Source: Patulibacter sp. SYSU D01012 (lineage in GTDB: Bacteria; Actinomycetota; Thermoleophilia; Solirubrobacterales; Solirubrobacteraceae). From it: DNA of 64,000 bases. A program made the translations under genes and the position numbers. Numbering within the stretch: the stretch's first letter is position 1; the number at the start of each line of letters is the position of its first letter. The stretch spans positions 124,001-188,000 of the forward strand of contig NZ_JAFMTB010000001.1 of assembly GCF_017916475.1 (NCBI RefSeq). Direction: 5' to 3'. The notes beneath the pieces were generated by a model. The model saw only the letters and a program-made list of their open reading frames with translations. It did no database searches and was not told the DNA's origin. Of this stretch, positions 1 through 9,187 are shown piece after piece.

Positions 1-1403
1 AGGTCGGCGTACGCGCGGGCGATGCGCACGACCGCCTCGTCCAGCTCGTCGGCGGGCCGGCTGAAGGGCAGGCGGAGGAAGCGCTCGAACGCGCCGTCCA
101 CGCCGAACCGCGGGCCGGGGACCAGGCGCACGCCGTGGCGCGCCGCGGACGCGACGAGGGCGGACGAGACCGGGTCGGGCAGCTCGATCCAGGTGGACTG
201 GCCGCCGACGGCGCGCGGCGCCCGCCACGTCGGCAGGTGCGCGGCGAGCGCCGCGAGCAGGCCGTCGCGGCGGGAGGCCAGCAGGGCGCGGCGCTCGGCC
301 AGGCGCGCGTCGTCGTCCCGCAGCAGCTCGGCGGACGCGAGCTGCTCCACGAGCGGGGTGCCCAGGTCGACGGCGGGCCGCACGCCGGTGAGCGCGGCGA
401 CCGTCGGCACGGACGCCCGGATCCAGCCGACGCGCAGGCCGCCCCAGTAGCCCTTGCTCATCGAGCCGAGCGTGATCACGGTGTCGCCGCTCGGGTCGTG
501 CGCGGCGAACGGCGCCGGCGGCGGCCCGTCCAGCCCCAGGTCGATCATCGTCTCGTCCACGACGAGCGTCGTGCGCGCCGCCGCGGCCGCCGCGGCGATC
601 CGCTCGCGCTCCTCCGGCGGCATGACGTGGCCGGTGGGGTTGTGGAAGTCGGGCAGCAGGTACGCCAGGCGCGGCCCCGTCTGGCGCAGCGCGGCCAGGA
701 CCCCGTCGACGTCCCACCCCGTCGCCGTCAGCCCCACCGGCACCGGGCGGGCCGACGCGCGGGCGACGGCGTCGATGGCGTGCGGGTAGGTCGGGTGGTC
801 GATGACCACGCGGTCGCCGGGGCCGACGAGCAGTTGCAGGACGAGCGAGAACGCGTGCTGCGCCCCAAGGGTGACCAGGATCTGGTCCGGCGTCGTCGGC
901 AGCCCCCGGCGGGCGAAGCGGTCGGCGATCGCCGCGCGCAGCGCCGGCAGGCCGAGCCCGTCGTAGCCGGGGCCGGGCAGGTGCGCGGGCAGCTGCTCGA
1001 GCGCGGCGGCGTACGCACCGTGGACGCCGGCGGCCGCGGGCATGGCGGCGGCGCCCAGGTCGATGCTGCCGTCGTCCGTCACCGCGACGAGCGCCCCCGG
1101 CGCCCGCGGCGCGCGGTCGCCCGGCACCGCGGTGCGGCTGCCCGACCCGTGGCGGCTGACCAGGTGACCACCCTCGCGCAGCTCGGCGTACGCGGCGCTG
1201 ACCGTCGTGCGGCTGACGCCGAGCGTCGCGGCCAGGTCGCGCTCGCCCGGCAGGCGGACGTCGAGCGCCACCCGCCCGTCGAGGATGAGCGCGCGGAGGG
1301 CGGCGGCGAGGCGGCGGTAGGCCGGTCCGCCGCCCCGCGCCTCGTCCCGCCAGGCGCCCAGCTGGCGGGCGAGGGCGGCGCTCGTGATGCTTCGCGGCGT
1401 CAT
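1..1403 (-). CDS. MocR/PdxR-type GntR regulator with aminotransferase domain (partial)
   Basis: About 467 codons are present; the 3' end lies beyond the window. Residues 1-90 form a GntR winged helix (LPGERDLAATLGVSRTTVS). The rest is an aminotransferase class-I fold: VVIDHPTYPHAIDAV, LLPDFHNPTGHVMP, and the PLP-lysine segment SMSKGYWGGLRVGW with Lys near residue 317. MocR proteins use bound PLP to sense amines or vitamin B6 and usually control a divergent neighbour and themselves. The ATG at 1401-1403 is chosen because the winged helix begins soon after and a perfect inverted repeat lies just upstream. The divergent gene encodes a GNAT-like protein rather than PLP synthase or an aminotransferase, so its target cannot be named. 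Family assignment is secure; ligand is unknown. Confidence 0.93.
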   Translation of the reverse strand, partial: MTPRSITSAALARQLGAWRDEARGGGPAYRRLAAALRALILDGRVALDVRLPGERDLAATLGVSRTTVSAAYAELREGGHLVSRHGSGSRTAVPGDRAPRAPGALVAVTDDGSIDLGAAAMPAAAGVHGAYAAALEQLPAHLPGPGYDGLGLPALRAAIADRFARRGLPTTPDQILVTLGAQHAFSLVLQLLVGPGDRVVIDHPTYPHAIDAVARASARPVPVGLTATGWDVDGVLAALRQTGPRLAYLLPDFHNPTGHVMPPEERERIAAAAAAARTTLVVDETMIDLGLDGPPPAPFAAHDPSGDTVITLGSMSKGYWGGLRVGWIRASVPTVAALTGVRPAVDLGTPLVEQLASAELLRDDDARLAERRALLASRRDGLLAALAAHLPTWRAPRAVGGQSTWIELPDPVSSALVASAARHGVRLVPGPRFGVDGAFERFLRLPFSRPADELDEAVVRIARAYAD

Positions 1404-1408
1404 GAAGG

Positions 1409-1430
1409 AGCCACTCTCGCGGAAGTGGCT
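1409..1430. promoter_or_regulatory. Perfect inverted repeat in MocR / GNAT-like divergent region
   Basis: AGCCACT and AGTGGCT face each other across an 8-nt spacer, 5 nt upstream of the MocR ATG. Its position suggests an autoregulatory operator. No binding data are available. Confidence 0.45.
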
Positions 1431-1454
1431 ATGGAACACAAGGCCAGTTGACCC

Positions 1455-1460
1455 CACCCT
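1455..1460 (+). promoter_or_regulatory. Candidate -10 box of a leaderless promoter
   Basis: CACCCT sits 7 nt upstream of the ATG at 1468, and no Shine-Dalgarno sequence is visible. This matches the NANNNT-to-start spacing seen throughout the window. Confidence 0.35.
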
Positions 1461-1467
1461 TGGGGCC

Positions 1468-1917
1468 ATGAGCTTGTTCGACCAGCCTTCAACGCTCTCC
1501 GCCGCCGCCGTCGGCGGGGCCCTCGCCCGTGGCGTCGAGCGCCGCGCCGACCTGTCCGCGCGCCTGCTCGGGGCTGCCCGCGGCACCGGCGGCGCCGGCC
1601 GCCCCACCCTGCGGCGCGCCACCGCCGCCGACGGGCTGCCGCTCGCCGCGCTGGCCCGGCGCGACGGCCAGCCCGTCCCCGGCGCGCCGCTGCTGGTGGC
1701 GCAGTGGGGCGACGAGCTCGTCGCCGCGATCGGCGTCCTCGACCGCCGCGTGATCGCGGAGCCGTGGGCGGTGGACGCGGGGGTCGCGGACGCCCTGCAG
1801 GGCGCCGCCGCCGAGCTGCGCGGCGGCGTGCGGCGGGCGCGATGGGCGGCGGCGATGCGGCGGCTCGGACGGCGGGCCACGACGGCCGACGTCGCCGCGG
1901 GGAACGCGGCCGCGTAG
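1468..1917 (+). CDS. Small GNAT-like protein of unknown substrate
   Basis: 149 aa, divergent from the MocR gene. After a short variable N terminus, residues 50-105 (LRRATAADGLPLAALAR, LLVAQWGDELVAAIGVLDR, VIAEPW) read like the first strands of a GNAT acetyltransferase. The rest of the acetyl-CoA site is missing or degenerate, and the C terminus is Arg/Ala-rich. Proteins of this short type are common in actinobacteria and usually annotated as hypothetical. The ATG at 1468 is preferred over earlier starts, which would overlap the MocR promoter. Enzymatic activity is doubtful. Confidence 0.6.
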   Translation: MSLFDQPSTLSAAAVGGALARGVERRADLSARLLGAARGTGGAGRPTLRRATAADGLPLAALARRDGQPVPGAPLLVAQWGDELVAAIGVLDRRVIAEPWAVDAGVADALQGAAAELRGGVRRARWAAAMRRLGRRATTADVAAGNAAA

Positions 1918-1961
1918 GAGCCGTTGCACGGCCGCTCCCCCACCGGTCCCACCCCGCGCCG

Positions 1962-1967
1962 TAAGAT
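1962..1967 (+). promoter_or_regulatory. Candidate -10 box for leaderless ppa mRNA
   Basis: TAAGAT ends 7 nt before the GTG at 1975. There is no Shine-Dalgarno sequence, and the spacing puts the transcription start at or next to the start codon. Confidence 0.5.
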
Positions 1968-1974
1968 GCGCGCC

Positions 1975-2463
1975 GTGTCCGATCTGCTGATGTTCGTCGA
2001 GATCCCCAAGGGGTCGCGCAACAAGTACGAGTGGGACGAGGAGGTCGGCGCGATCGTCTTCGACCGCTACCTCTACTCGTCCGTCGTCTATCCCGCCGAC
2101 TACGGGTTCATCACGGACACGCTGGGCGAGGACGGCGACCCGCTCGACGCGCTGACGCTCGTCTCGGACGCCACGTTCCCCGGCTGCCGCATCCCCGTCC
2201 GCGTGATCGGCCTGTTCAAGATGGTCGACCAGGGCGAGGTCGACGACAAGGTCATCTGCGTGCCGGTCGCCGACCCCAACTGGAAGGGCGTCGAGTCGCT
2301 CGACGACGTCTCGGACCAGCTGAAGACCGAGATCTCGCACTTCTTCGAGATCTACAAGCAGCCCGAGGGCAAGATCGTCGAGGTGCAGGGGTTCCGCTCC
2401 GTCGACGAGGCGCACGAGACGATCGCCGCCGCGAAGCAGCGGTACGCCGACGGCCGCAGCTGA
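1975..2463 (+). CDS. ppa: Inorganic pyrophosphatase (family I)
   Basis: 162 aa, the usual length of bacterial family-I soluble pyrophosphatases. It hydrolyses pyrophosphate to phosphate in the cytoplasm and so pulls biosynthetic reactions forward. Visible hallmarks are IPKGSRNKYEWD near the N terminus, YPADYGFI, the metal-binding signature EDGDPLDAL (Asp53, Asp55, Asp58), and VPVADPNWK. The GTG at 1975 gives the compact N terminus expected for the family and follows a TAAGAT box by 7 nt; an ATG at 1966 is an alternative. A strong hairpin follows the stop codon, so the gene is probably a single transcription unit. Confidence 0.97.
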   Translation: MSDLLMFVEIPKGSRNKYEWDEEVGAIVFDRYLYSSVVYPADYGFITDTLGEDGDPLDALTLVSDATFPGCRIPVRVIGLFKMVDQGEVDDKVICVPVADPNWKGVESLDDVSDQLKTEISHFFEIYKQPEGKIVEVQGFRSVDEAHETIAAAKQRYADGRS

Positions 2464-2471
2464 GCCGTCGC

Positions 2472-2498
2472 CCGGCGGCCGCGGAACGCGGCCGCCGG
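2472..2498 (+). terminator. Hairpin terminator after ppa
   Basis: A perfect 12-bp GC stem (CCGGCGGCCGCG with its complement) closes a GAA loop 8 nt after the ppa stop. No U-tract follows, as is common in very GC-rich actinobacteria. Confidence 0.7.
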
Positions 2499-2545
2499 CG
2501 GACACCGCACGCTCCGCGAACCGGCGCGCGCCAGGAGCGTTCGGG

Positions 2546-2572
2546 TACCCTTGTTCGGGCAGCCTAAGCCCC
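2546..2572 (+). promoter_or_regulatory. Promoter with possible IdeR/DtxR iron box
   Basis: TACCCT (2546-2551) looks like a -10 box. Directly downstream, 2554-2572 read on the minus strand contains TTAGGCT and a CC.AA end, matching 12 of 19 positions of the IdeR/DtxR consensus as I recall it. It would overlap the transcription start of an iron-type ABC importer, a typical arrangement for iron repression. This is inference from a partial match. Confidence 0.45.
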
Positions 2573-2616
2573 GTGTCGCTCGTCACGCGAGCGCGCCGCG
2601 TCCTCCCGAGGTCCGC

Positions 2617-3525
2617 ATGCTCCACCGCCCCACCGCCCGCCGCTCACGCCGCGCGACCGCGCTCGTCGCGCTGACCCTCACGGCCACGGCCCTCGCGCCG
2701 GCCGCCGCCGACGCGGCGAAGACGCCGAAGCGGATCGTGGCGTTCTCGCCGTTCATCGCCAACACGCTGGCGACGCTGAACGTCAAGCCGGTCGCGGTCG
2801 GCTCCCCCATCGGGGGCAGCTACAAGCTCTCGTCGAAGCTGAGGGGCGTGCCGCGCCTGACGCTCTCGCACCCCAAGGGCGCGAACCTCGAGGACCTCAT
2901 CACCCTCAAGCCGGACCTCGTCCTGTCCTCGCCGAACTGGCGCCAGGGCACCAAGGACATCAAGGCCCGCAAGATCACCGTGATCGACGGCTGGGACCCG
3001 CAGCGCCTGGCGACCGTCGTCCCCGACGTCGAGAAGATCGCCAAGCGCGTCGGCAAGGTCTCCGCGGGCGCGAAGCTCGTGAAGAAGATCCGCGCCGACG
3101 TGAAGAAGGCGAAGAAGGGCATCACGGCCCATCCGCGGGTGCTGCTCGTGCTCGGCGTGGGCAACAGCACCAGCGCCTTCATGCCGTCGACCTGGGGCGG
3201 CGACATGATCAAGCAGGCCGGGGGCGAGCTCCTGACCGACGGCCTGAAGGGGCAGTCGCTGGCCGGCGCGTCGGGCGGGTTCGCGCCGCTGAGCGACGAA
3301 GAGGTCCTCGCCCGCAACCCCGACGTCATCATCGCCGTGCCGCACGGCGCGCCGTCGTCGATCGCGCAGACGACGAAGAACCTGGCCAACCGCGCCGGCT
3401 GGAAGAACACGACGGCCGCCCGCAACGGCCGCGTGTACGTCTCGGACCCCGACACGCTGCTGCAGGCGTCCGTCGACCCGGGCGCGGTCATCGCGAAGAT
3501 CCGCCGCGAGTACCTGAAGAACTAG
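2617..3525 (+). CDS. Iron-siderophore/cobalamin-type ABC substrate-binding protein
   Basis: 302 aa, periplasmic-binding protein of the FecB/BtuF (PF01497) class. An Arg-rich signal peptide (residues 1-32, ending ADAA) leads into RIVAFSPFIANTLATL, GVPRLTLSHPKGANLEDL, LKPDLVLSSP and NPDVIIAVPHG, all typical of the family. It should deliver a metal chelate to the downstream permease. There is no lipobox cysteine, so unlike most Gram-positive homologues it is not an evident lipoprotein. GAGG lies 6 nt before the ATG at 2617; a TTG at 2551 would overlap the promoter and is rejected. The gene is first in a three-gene operon. The exact substrate cannot be read from sequence. Confidence 0.88.
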   Translation: MLHRPTARRSRRATALVALTLTATALAPAAADAAKTPKRIVAFSPFIANTLATLNVKPVAVGSPIGGSYKLSSKLRGVPRLTLSHPKGANLEDLITLKPDLVLSSPNWRQGTKDIKARKITVIDGWDPQRLATVVPDVEKIAKRVGKVSAGAKLVKKIRADVKKAKKGITAHPRVLLVLGVGNSTSAFMPSTWGGDMIKQAGGELLTDGLKGQSLAGASGGFAPLSDEEVLARNPDVIIAVPHGAPSSIAQTTKNLANRAGWKNTTAARNGRVYVSDPDTLLQASVDPGAVIAKIRREYLKN

Positions 3526-3574
3526 CGGTGCCCCGACCGCGCGCGGGCTCCGCGCTCCCCACCCGCGCGCGCCG

Positions 3575-4602
3575 GTGACCCGGCGCCAGCTCACCGTCGT
3601 CGTCGGCGCCGTCGCCCTGCTGGCGATCGCCGCGATCGCCTCCCTCGCCCTGGGCTCGGTCCGCTACCCCGTCGGCGAGGTGCTGCGCGTCGTCCACTGG
3701 GAGATCCTGCCGGGCTTCCTGCAGGATCTGATCCCGGGCACCCCGGCCCGGCCGAGCGCCGCGGCGACGCAGATCATCGTCGACCTGCGCGTGCCGCGGA
3801 CGGTGACGGCCATCGCCGTCGGCGCCGCCCTCGCCGTCTCCGGGTCCCTGCTGCAGGGCGCGCTCGGCAATCCGCTGGCGTCGCCCGACGTCATCGGCGT
3901 CACGGCCGGCGCGGGACTCGGCGGGATGATCGCGCTGCTGATCTTCCCCAACCAGCCCGAGCTGCTGCCGGTCGGCGCGCTGGTGCTGGGCCTGCTCGCC
4001 GCGATCGTCGTCTTCGTCGTGGCGTCGATGGGGCCCAACGGCGGCAGCGTCGTGCGGCTGATCCTGGCCGGCATCGCGATCAGCGCGCTCTTCGGCGCCG
4101 CGACGAACGCCGTGATGAACGTCTACCCCGACCGCGTGCCGTCGGCCGTGCCGTTCCTGGCCGGCTTCCTGGCGTACGAGGGCTGGGACAAGCTCGGCGC
4201 GGTCGCGCCGTACATCGGCGTCGGGCTGGTGCTCGCGCTGATCCTCATCCGCCCGCTCGACCGGCTGGCGCTGGGCGACGACGTCGCGAAGTCGCTCGGC
4301 GCCAACCCGGCGACGATCCGCATCTGGGCGTCCTTCGCCGCCGCGTTGCTCGCCGCCTCGGCCGCGGCGCTCGCCGGCCTGCTGGGCTTCGTCGGCCTGA
4401 TCGTGCCCCACGCCGTGCGGCTGCTCGGCGGGTCGTCGACGCACCGCTTCGTCATCCCGACCGCCGCGATCGGCGGCGCCGCGCTCGTGACGATCGGCGA
4501 CGAGGTGGCGCGCACCGTCGTGAAGGGCGTCGACCTGCCCGTCGGGCCGTTCATGGTCGTCATCGGCGTGCCCTTCTTCCTGCTGCTGCTGCGGAAGGCC
4601 GC

Positions 4603-4606
<4 letters not shown>
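3575..4606 (+). CDS. FecCD-family ABC permease
   Basis: 343 aa integral membrane permease of the iron-chelate/cobalamin type. The sequence shows about nine hydrophobic segments, the early LRVPRTVTAIAVGAALAVSG and GNPLASPDVIGVTAGAG motifs, and GLIVPHAVRLLGGSSTHR, which is the FecCD loop contacting the ATPase. It forms the membrane channel for the substrate delivered by the upstream binding protein. A GTG at 3575 is used, 49 nt after the preceding stop; its 3' end overlaps the ATPase start by 4 nt (ATGA), which implies translational coupling. Confidence 0.93.
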
Positions 4607-5553
<947 letters not shown>

Positions 5554-5566
5554 CCCGCGGCCGCGC

Positions 5567-8071
5567 CTACGCCACCGCGACGAGCGTCTGCGGCGCGGCG
5601 CGCTGCGTCCGGGCGGCGGCGAGCAGCGCGGCGACGACGGCGATCGCGGCGCCCGCGACGCTCAGCCCGCCGAGCAGCGCCCACGGCACCCGCACGACGC
5701 CCGGGCCGTCGAGCCCCCCGAGCGCGACCGCCAGCGACCCGACCGTCGCGGCCGTCACGAGCAGGCCGGCCAGCGCGCCGAGGGCGGCGGCGAGCAACGC
5801 CTCGGCGCCCACCAGCCGCAGCGTCTGCCGCGGGGTCGCGCCGGCCAGGCGCAGCACGGCGAGCTCGCCCGCGCGGGCCGCGGTGCCGACGGCGGCGGTG
5901 CTGCCCAGCGCCAGCGCCGCGTAGCCCGCGACGAGGGCGACGATCAGCCCCATCGCGATGGCGTTCATGCGCCCGTTGTCGACGAGCGGGCTGGCCGGGC
6001 CGTCGTCCGTGATCGTCTGCAGGCCCCGGGCGGTCGCGGCCGCCCGCAGGGCGTCGGGTGCGCCGCCGCGGACGTAGGCGCTCGTGGCGACGCCCGGCCC
6101 GGCGTGCCCGGCGACGAGCGCGGGCGGCAGGTACATCGACGTGCGGCCCAGGCCGTCGGCCAGGACGGCGACGACGCGCAGGCGGGCGGGGGTGCCGTCC
6201 GGCAGCCACAGGTCGAGCGTCTGACCGACATCCACGCCCAGGCTGCTCGCGGTGGCCTCGCCGACGGCCACGGTGCGTCCGCGCAGGGCCTGCAGGTCGC
6301 CGTCGCGGACGGGCGAGCGCAGCGCGACCGGGGCGTCGCGCGGATCGATCGTCGCCGCGGACCACTCCGTCAGGCTGCCGAGGTGGACGCTCAGGACCTG
6401 CACGTCGCGGACGGGGGCGACGCGGGCGCCGGGGACGGCGCGCAGGGCGGCGACGTCCGCCGCGGACATCGGGCCGCCGGCCGGCTGGACGAGCGTCGTG
6501 CCGGGCGCGATCCGCGCGGCCTGCGACGCGCTGCTCGACGCGTCCAGGCTGCCGCCCATCGTGCCGAGCGCGCCGGCCAGGCCGACCGCGACGAGCAGCG
6601 GCGCCGCCGTCGTGGCGGTGCGGCGCACCGCGGCCCGGGCGTGCTCGCGCAGCAGCATCGCGCCCGCGCCGTCGCCGCGCGCGAACGGCGCGACCAGGGC
6701 GGCGGCCACCCGCGGGATGACGACCGGCACGAGCATCGTGATGCCGGTGACGAAGAGCAGCGCCTGCGAGAGGACGAGCGAGAGCGTGATCTCGGGGCTC
6801 GTCGTCGCGCCGACGAGGACGCTGACCACCACGCCGCCCCCGAGCGCGCCGAGCCCGACGATCCGGCGGCCGCGGGTCATCACGCCCTCGTCGACCGCGG
6901 CGTCCCGGAGCGCCTCGACCGGCCGCACGCGGGCGGCGCGGCGGGCGGCGAGCCACGCCCCGGCGAGCGCGACGCCCACCATCCCCAGTCCGACCCCGGC
7001 CGCGCCGGCGGCCGTCCACAGCGCGCCGGCGCCGCCGGTCCCGGCCGGGGCCAGGTCGCGCGCGACCAGCCAGTCGCGGAGCGGCGGGACGACGGCGACG
7101 CTCAGGACGGAGCCGACGGCGGCCCCCACGGCCGCGAGCAGCAGCGCCTCGCGCAGGACGAGCCGGCGCACCTGACGCGGCGTGGCGCCGACCGCCCGGA
7201 GCAGGCCCAGCTCGCGGCGGCGCAGGGCCACGGCGAGGGCGAACGTCGACGCGACGACGAAGATCGCGACGAAGGCGAGGGTGCCGATCAGCGTGCCGAG
7301 GAAGGCGAGCGACGCCGTGGTGGCCGTGACCGTCGGGTCGACGTCGGCGCGGCGGCGGTCGTCGCCCGCGAGGACCTGCGCCCGCGGGGCGACGGCGTGG
7401 GCGGCCCGCGCGACGGCGGGGCGGGCGGCGGCCGGCCACGCGCCGACCGCGTGCACGGGCGCCAGGCGCGCGGCCTCGGCGTCCGCCAGGTAGAGCGTGG
7501 GCGGGACGCCGGCCGAGCCGGCGGGCGCCGCGGCCACGACGCCGACCACGCGGACCGTGCGCGGGCCGTCCGGGGCGACGAGGCGCAGGCGGTCGCCGCG
7601 GCCGGCCACGCCGGTGCCGCTCGCGACCGCGACCTCGCCGGCCCCGCGGGGCGCGCGGCCGGCGACGATCCCGGCGTCGGACAGCCGGCGCGCGTCGATC
7701 GGTCGCCCGGTCAGCGGGACGCCGGCGGCGGTCCGCAGCGGCACCTCGCGGTCGACGACGACGCGCGTGACGCCGGGCGCGGCCGCGACGGCGCCGACCG
7801 TCGCCGCAGGCAGGGGCGTGCGCGCGGGGTTGGGCAGGCTCTCGCGCTCCGTCTCCCCCGCCATCCGGTACTCGCGCCGGACCTCGTGCGGCGCGGCGAC
7901 GACGAGCGGGGCGGCCGTCAGGCGACCGGCGCCGTCGGGGCCCGCCGTGGCGACGGCGAGCAGCACCTGGGTGGCGCCGCCGGCGAGCGCGACGCCGACG
8001 ACCAGGGCGAGGAACGCGCCGACGAGGGCGGGCCAGCGCCCGCGCAGCGTCGCGGCGGCCAGGCGCAGCAT
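5567..8071 (-). CDS. MacB/FtsX-type ABC permease with two FtsX domains
   Basis: 834 aa. The layout is one N-terminal transmembrane segment (ALVGAFLALVVGVALAGG), an extracellular MacB-like domain, a first FtsX block (RRRELGLLRAVGATPRQVRRL near residues 300-320), a second extracellular domain, and a final FtsX block with the repeated motif AGELAVLRLAGATPRQT. Such proteins move lipoproteins, peptides or drugs away from the membrane, or act as mechanotransducers, using an ATPase like the one upstream. The start ATG overlaps the ATPase stop (TGATG), so the two are coupled. Substrate unknown. Confidence 0.92.
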   Translation of the reverse strand: MLRLAAATLRGRWPALVGAFLALVVGVALAGGATQVLLAVATAGPDGAGRLTAAPLVVAAPHEVRREYRMAGETERESLPNPARTPLPAATVGAVAAAPGVTRVVVDREVPLRTAAGVPLTGRPIDARRLSDAGIVAGRAPRGAGEVAVASGTGVAGRGDRLRLVAPDGPRTVRVVGVVAAAPAGSAGVPPTLYLADAEAARLAPVHAVGAWPAAARPAVARAAHAVAPRAQVLAGDDRRRADVDPTVTATTASLAFLGTLIGTLAFVAIFVVASTFALAVALRRRELGLLRAVGATPRQVRRLVLREALLLAAVGAAVGSVLSVAVVPPLRDWLVARDLAPAGTGGAGALWTAAGAAGVGLGMVGVALAGAWLAARRAARVRPVEALRDAAVDEGVMTRGRRIVGLGALGGGVVVSVLVGATTSPEITLSLVLSQALLFVTGITMLVPVVIPRVAAALVAPFARGDGAGAMLLREHARAAVRRTATTAAPLLVAVGLAGALGTMGGSLDASSSASQAARIAPGTTLVQPAGGPMSAADVAALRAVPGARVAPVRDVQVLSVHLGSLTEWSAATIDPRDAPVALRSPVRDGDLQALRGRTVAVGEATASSLGVDVGQTLDLWLPDGTPARLRVVAVLADGLGRTSMYLPPALVAGHAGPGVATSAYVRGGAPDALRAAATARGLQTITDDGPASPLVDNGRMNAIAMGLIVALVAGYAALALGSTAAVGTAARAGELAVLRLAGATPRQTLRLVGAEALLAAALGALAGLLVTAATVGSLAVALGGLDGPGVVRVPWALLGGLSVAGAAIAVVAALLAAARTQRAAPQTLVAVA

Positions 8072-9087
8072 CAGGCCCCCACCCCCGCGAGGGCCGGCGC
8101 CTCCAGGGCCGTCATCCGGTCCGCCACCGCGGCGGGCGTCGGACGGTCGAGCGTGCCGGCGACGCGGCCGTCGGCGAAGAAGAGCACGCGGTCGGCGGTC
8201 GCCGCGGGCACCGGGTCGTGCGTGACCATGACGATCGTCTGCCCGTCGCGGTCGCGCAGCTCGCGGAGCATCCCGAGCGTGCGCCGCGCCGCCTGGCGGT
8301 CGAGGGCGCCCGTCGGCTCGTCGGCGAACAGCACGGCGGGCCGCAGGACGAGGGCGCGGGCGATCGCGACGCGCTGCTGCTGGCCGCCGGAGAGCTCGCC
8401 GGGGCGGTGCTGCGCGCGGTCCTCCAGACCGACGCCGGCCAGCGCGGCGGCGACCGCCCCGCGCGGCGGGCGGCGACCGGCCAGCAGGAAGGGCAGCGCC
8501 ACGTTCTGCTCGGCCGTCAGCGCCGGCACCAGGTTGAAGGACTGGAAGACGAAGCCGACGCGGTCGCGCCGCAGCCGGGCCCGCGCCGCCTCGTCGAGGT
8601 CGTCCAGGACGGTGCCGTCGACGATCACGCGGCCCGCGTCCTGCCGGTCGAGCCCGGCGGCGGTCTGGAGCAGCGTCGACTTGCCCGATCCGGACGGCCC
8701 CATGATCGCGGTGAAGGTGCCGGCGGGGAACGTGACGGTGACGTCGTCGAGCGCGACGACCGCGGCGTCGCCGGTGCCGTGGCGCTTCGTGACGCCGTCG
8801 AGCAGGACGGCGCCGCGGTCGGCCGGCAGGGGGCGCGCGGCCGGACGGGCAGCCGGGGCGCGGCGGCCGGGGCGGGCGGACCGCCGGGCCGGGGCGCGGC
8901 GGTCGGCGCCGGACCGCCCGTCGGCGCCGGCGAGCCCGCGCTCGGTGCCGGACGGCTGGCGCCGGTCGTCCCCGCGCGGAGCGGGGACGCGCCGGCGCCG
9001 GCGCGAGCGGGAGGGCGACGCGGGATCGGGGGCGTCGCCGCCGGCGGAGGAGCCCGCGCGGCGGCGGAGACGGGGGACGGAGGGCAT
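8071..9087 (-). CDS. MacB/LolD-type ABC ATPase
   Basis: 338 aa with the start chosen here. The ATPase core begins near residue 90 (VLLDGVTKRHGTGDAAVVAL) and has Walker A GPSGSGKSTLLQ, Q-loop FVFQSFNLVPALTAEQNV, signature LSGGQQQRVAIARAL, Walker B AVLFADEPTGALD and MVTHDPVPA. The first ~90 residues are Arg/Ala/Pro-rich, absent from typical ~230-aa homologues and probably disordered, or a sign that the true start lies further in. An ATG at 9135 is possible, but 9087 follows TGGAAT by 6 nt, the leaderless spacing used by other genes here. It pairs with the following FtsX permease. Confidence 0.9.
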   Translation of the reverse strand: MPSVPRLRRRAGSSAGGDAPDPASPSRSRRRRRVPAPRGDDRRQPSGTERGLAGADGRSGADRRAPARRSARPGRRAPAARPAARPLPADRGAVLLDGVTKRHGTGDAAVVALDDVTVTFPAGTFTAIMGPSGSGKSTLLQTAAGLDRQDAGRVIVDGTVLDDLDEAARARLRRDRVGFVFQSFNLVPALTAEQNVALPFLLAGRRPPRGAVAAALAGVGLEDRAQHRPGELSGGQQQRVAIARALVLRPAVLFADEPTGALDRQAARRTLGMLRELRDRDGQTIVMVTHDPVPAATADRVLFFADGRVAGTLDRPTPAAVADRMTALEAPALAGVGA

Positions 9088-9144
9088 GCCTGCATTCCAC
9101 GCCCCGGGCGGCTCCGATCCCATGCCGCCGGCCACCGTCCGGGG

Positions 9145-9160
9145 GTGGGGATATCCCCAC
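9145..9160. promoter_or_regulatory. 16-bp perfect palindrome upstream of ABC exporter operon
   Basis: GTGGGGATATCCCCAC lies 58 nt upstream of the chosen ATPase start and in the gap after the sugar transferase. Position and symmetry suggest an operator for a dimeric repressor, but no regulator gene is adjacent. Confidence 0.4.
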
Positions 9161-9187
9161 GGCCCACCGGCGGCCGCGCGCGCCCGC

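Noticed and set aside
2551-2616. TTG start extending the iron-binding protein by 22 residues
   Set aside because: It would overlap the -10 box and iron-box candidate and spoil the signal peptide; the ATG at 2617 has GAGG upstream.
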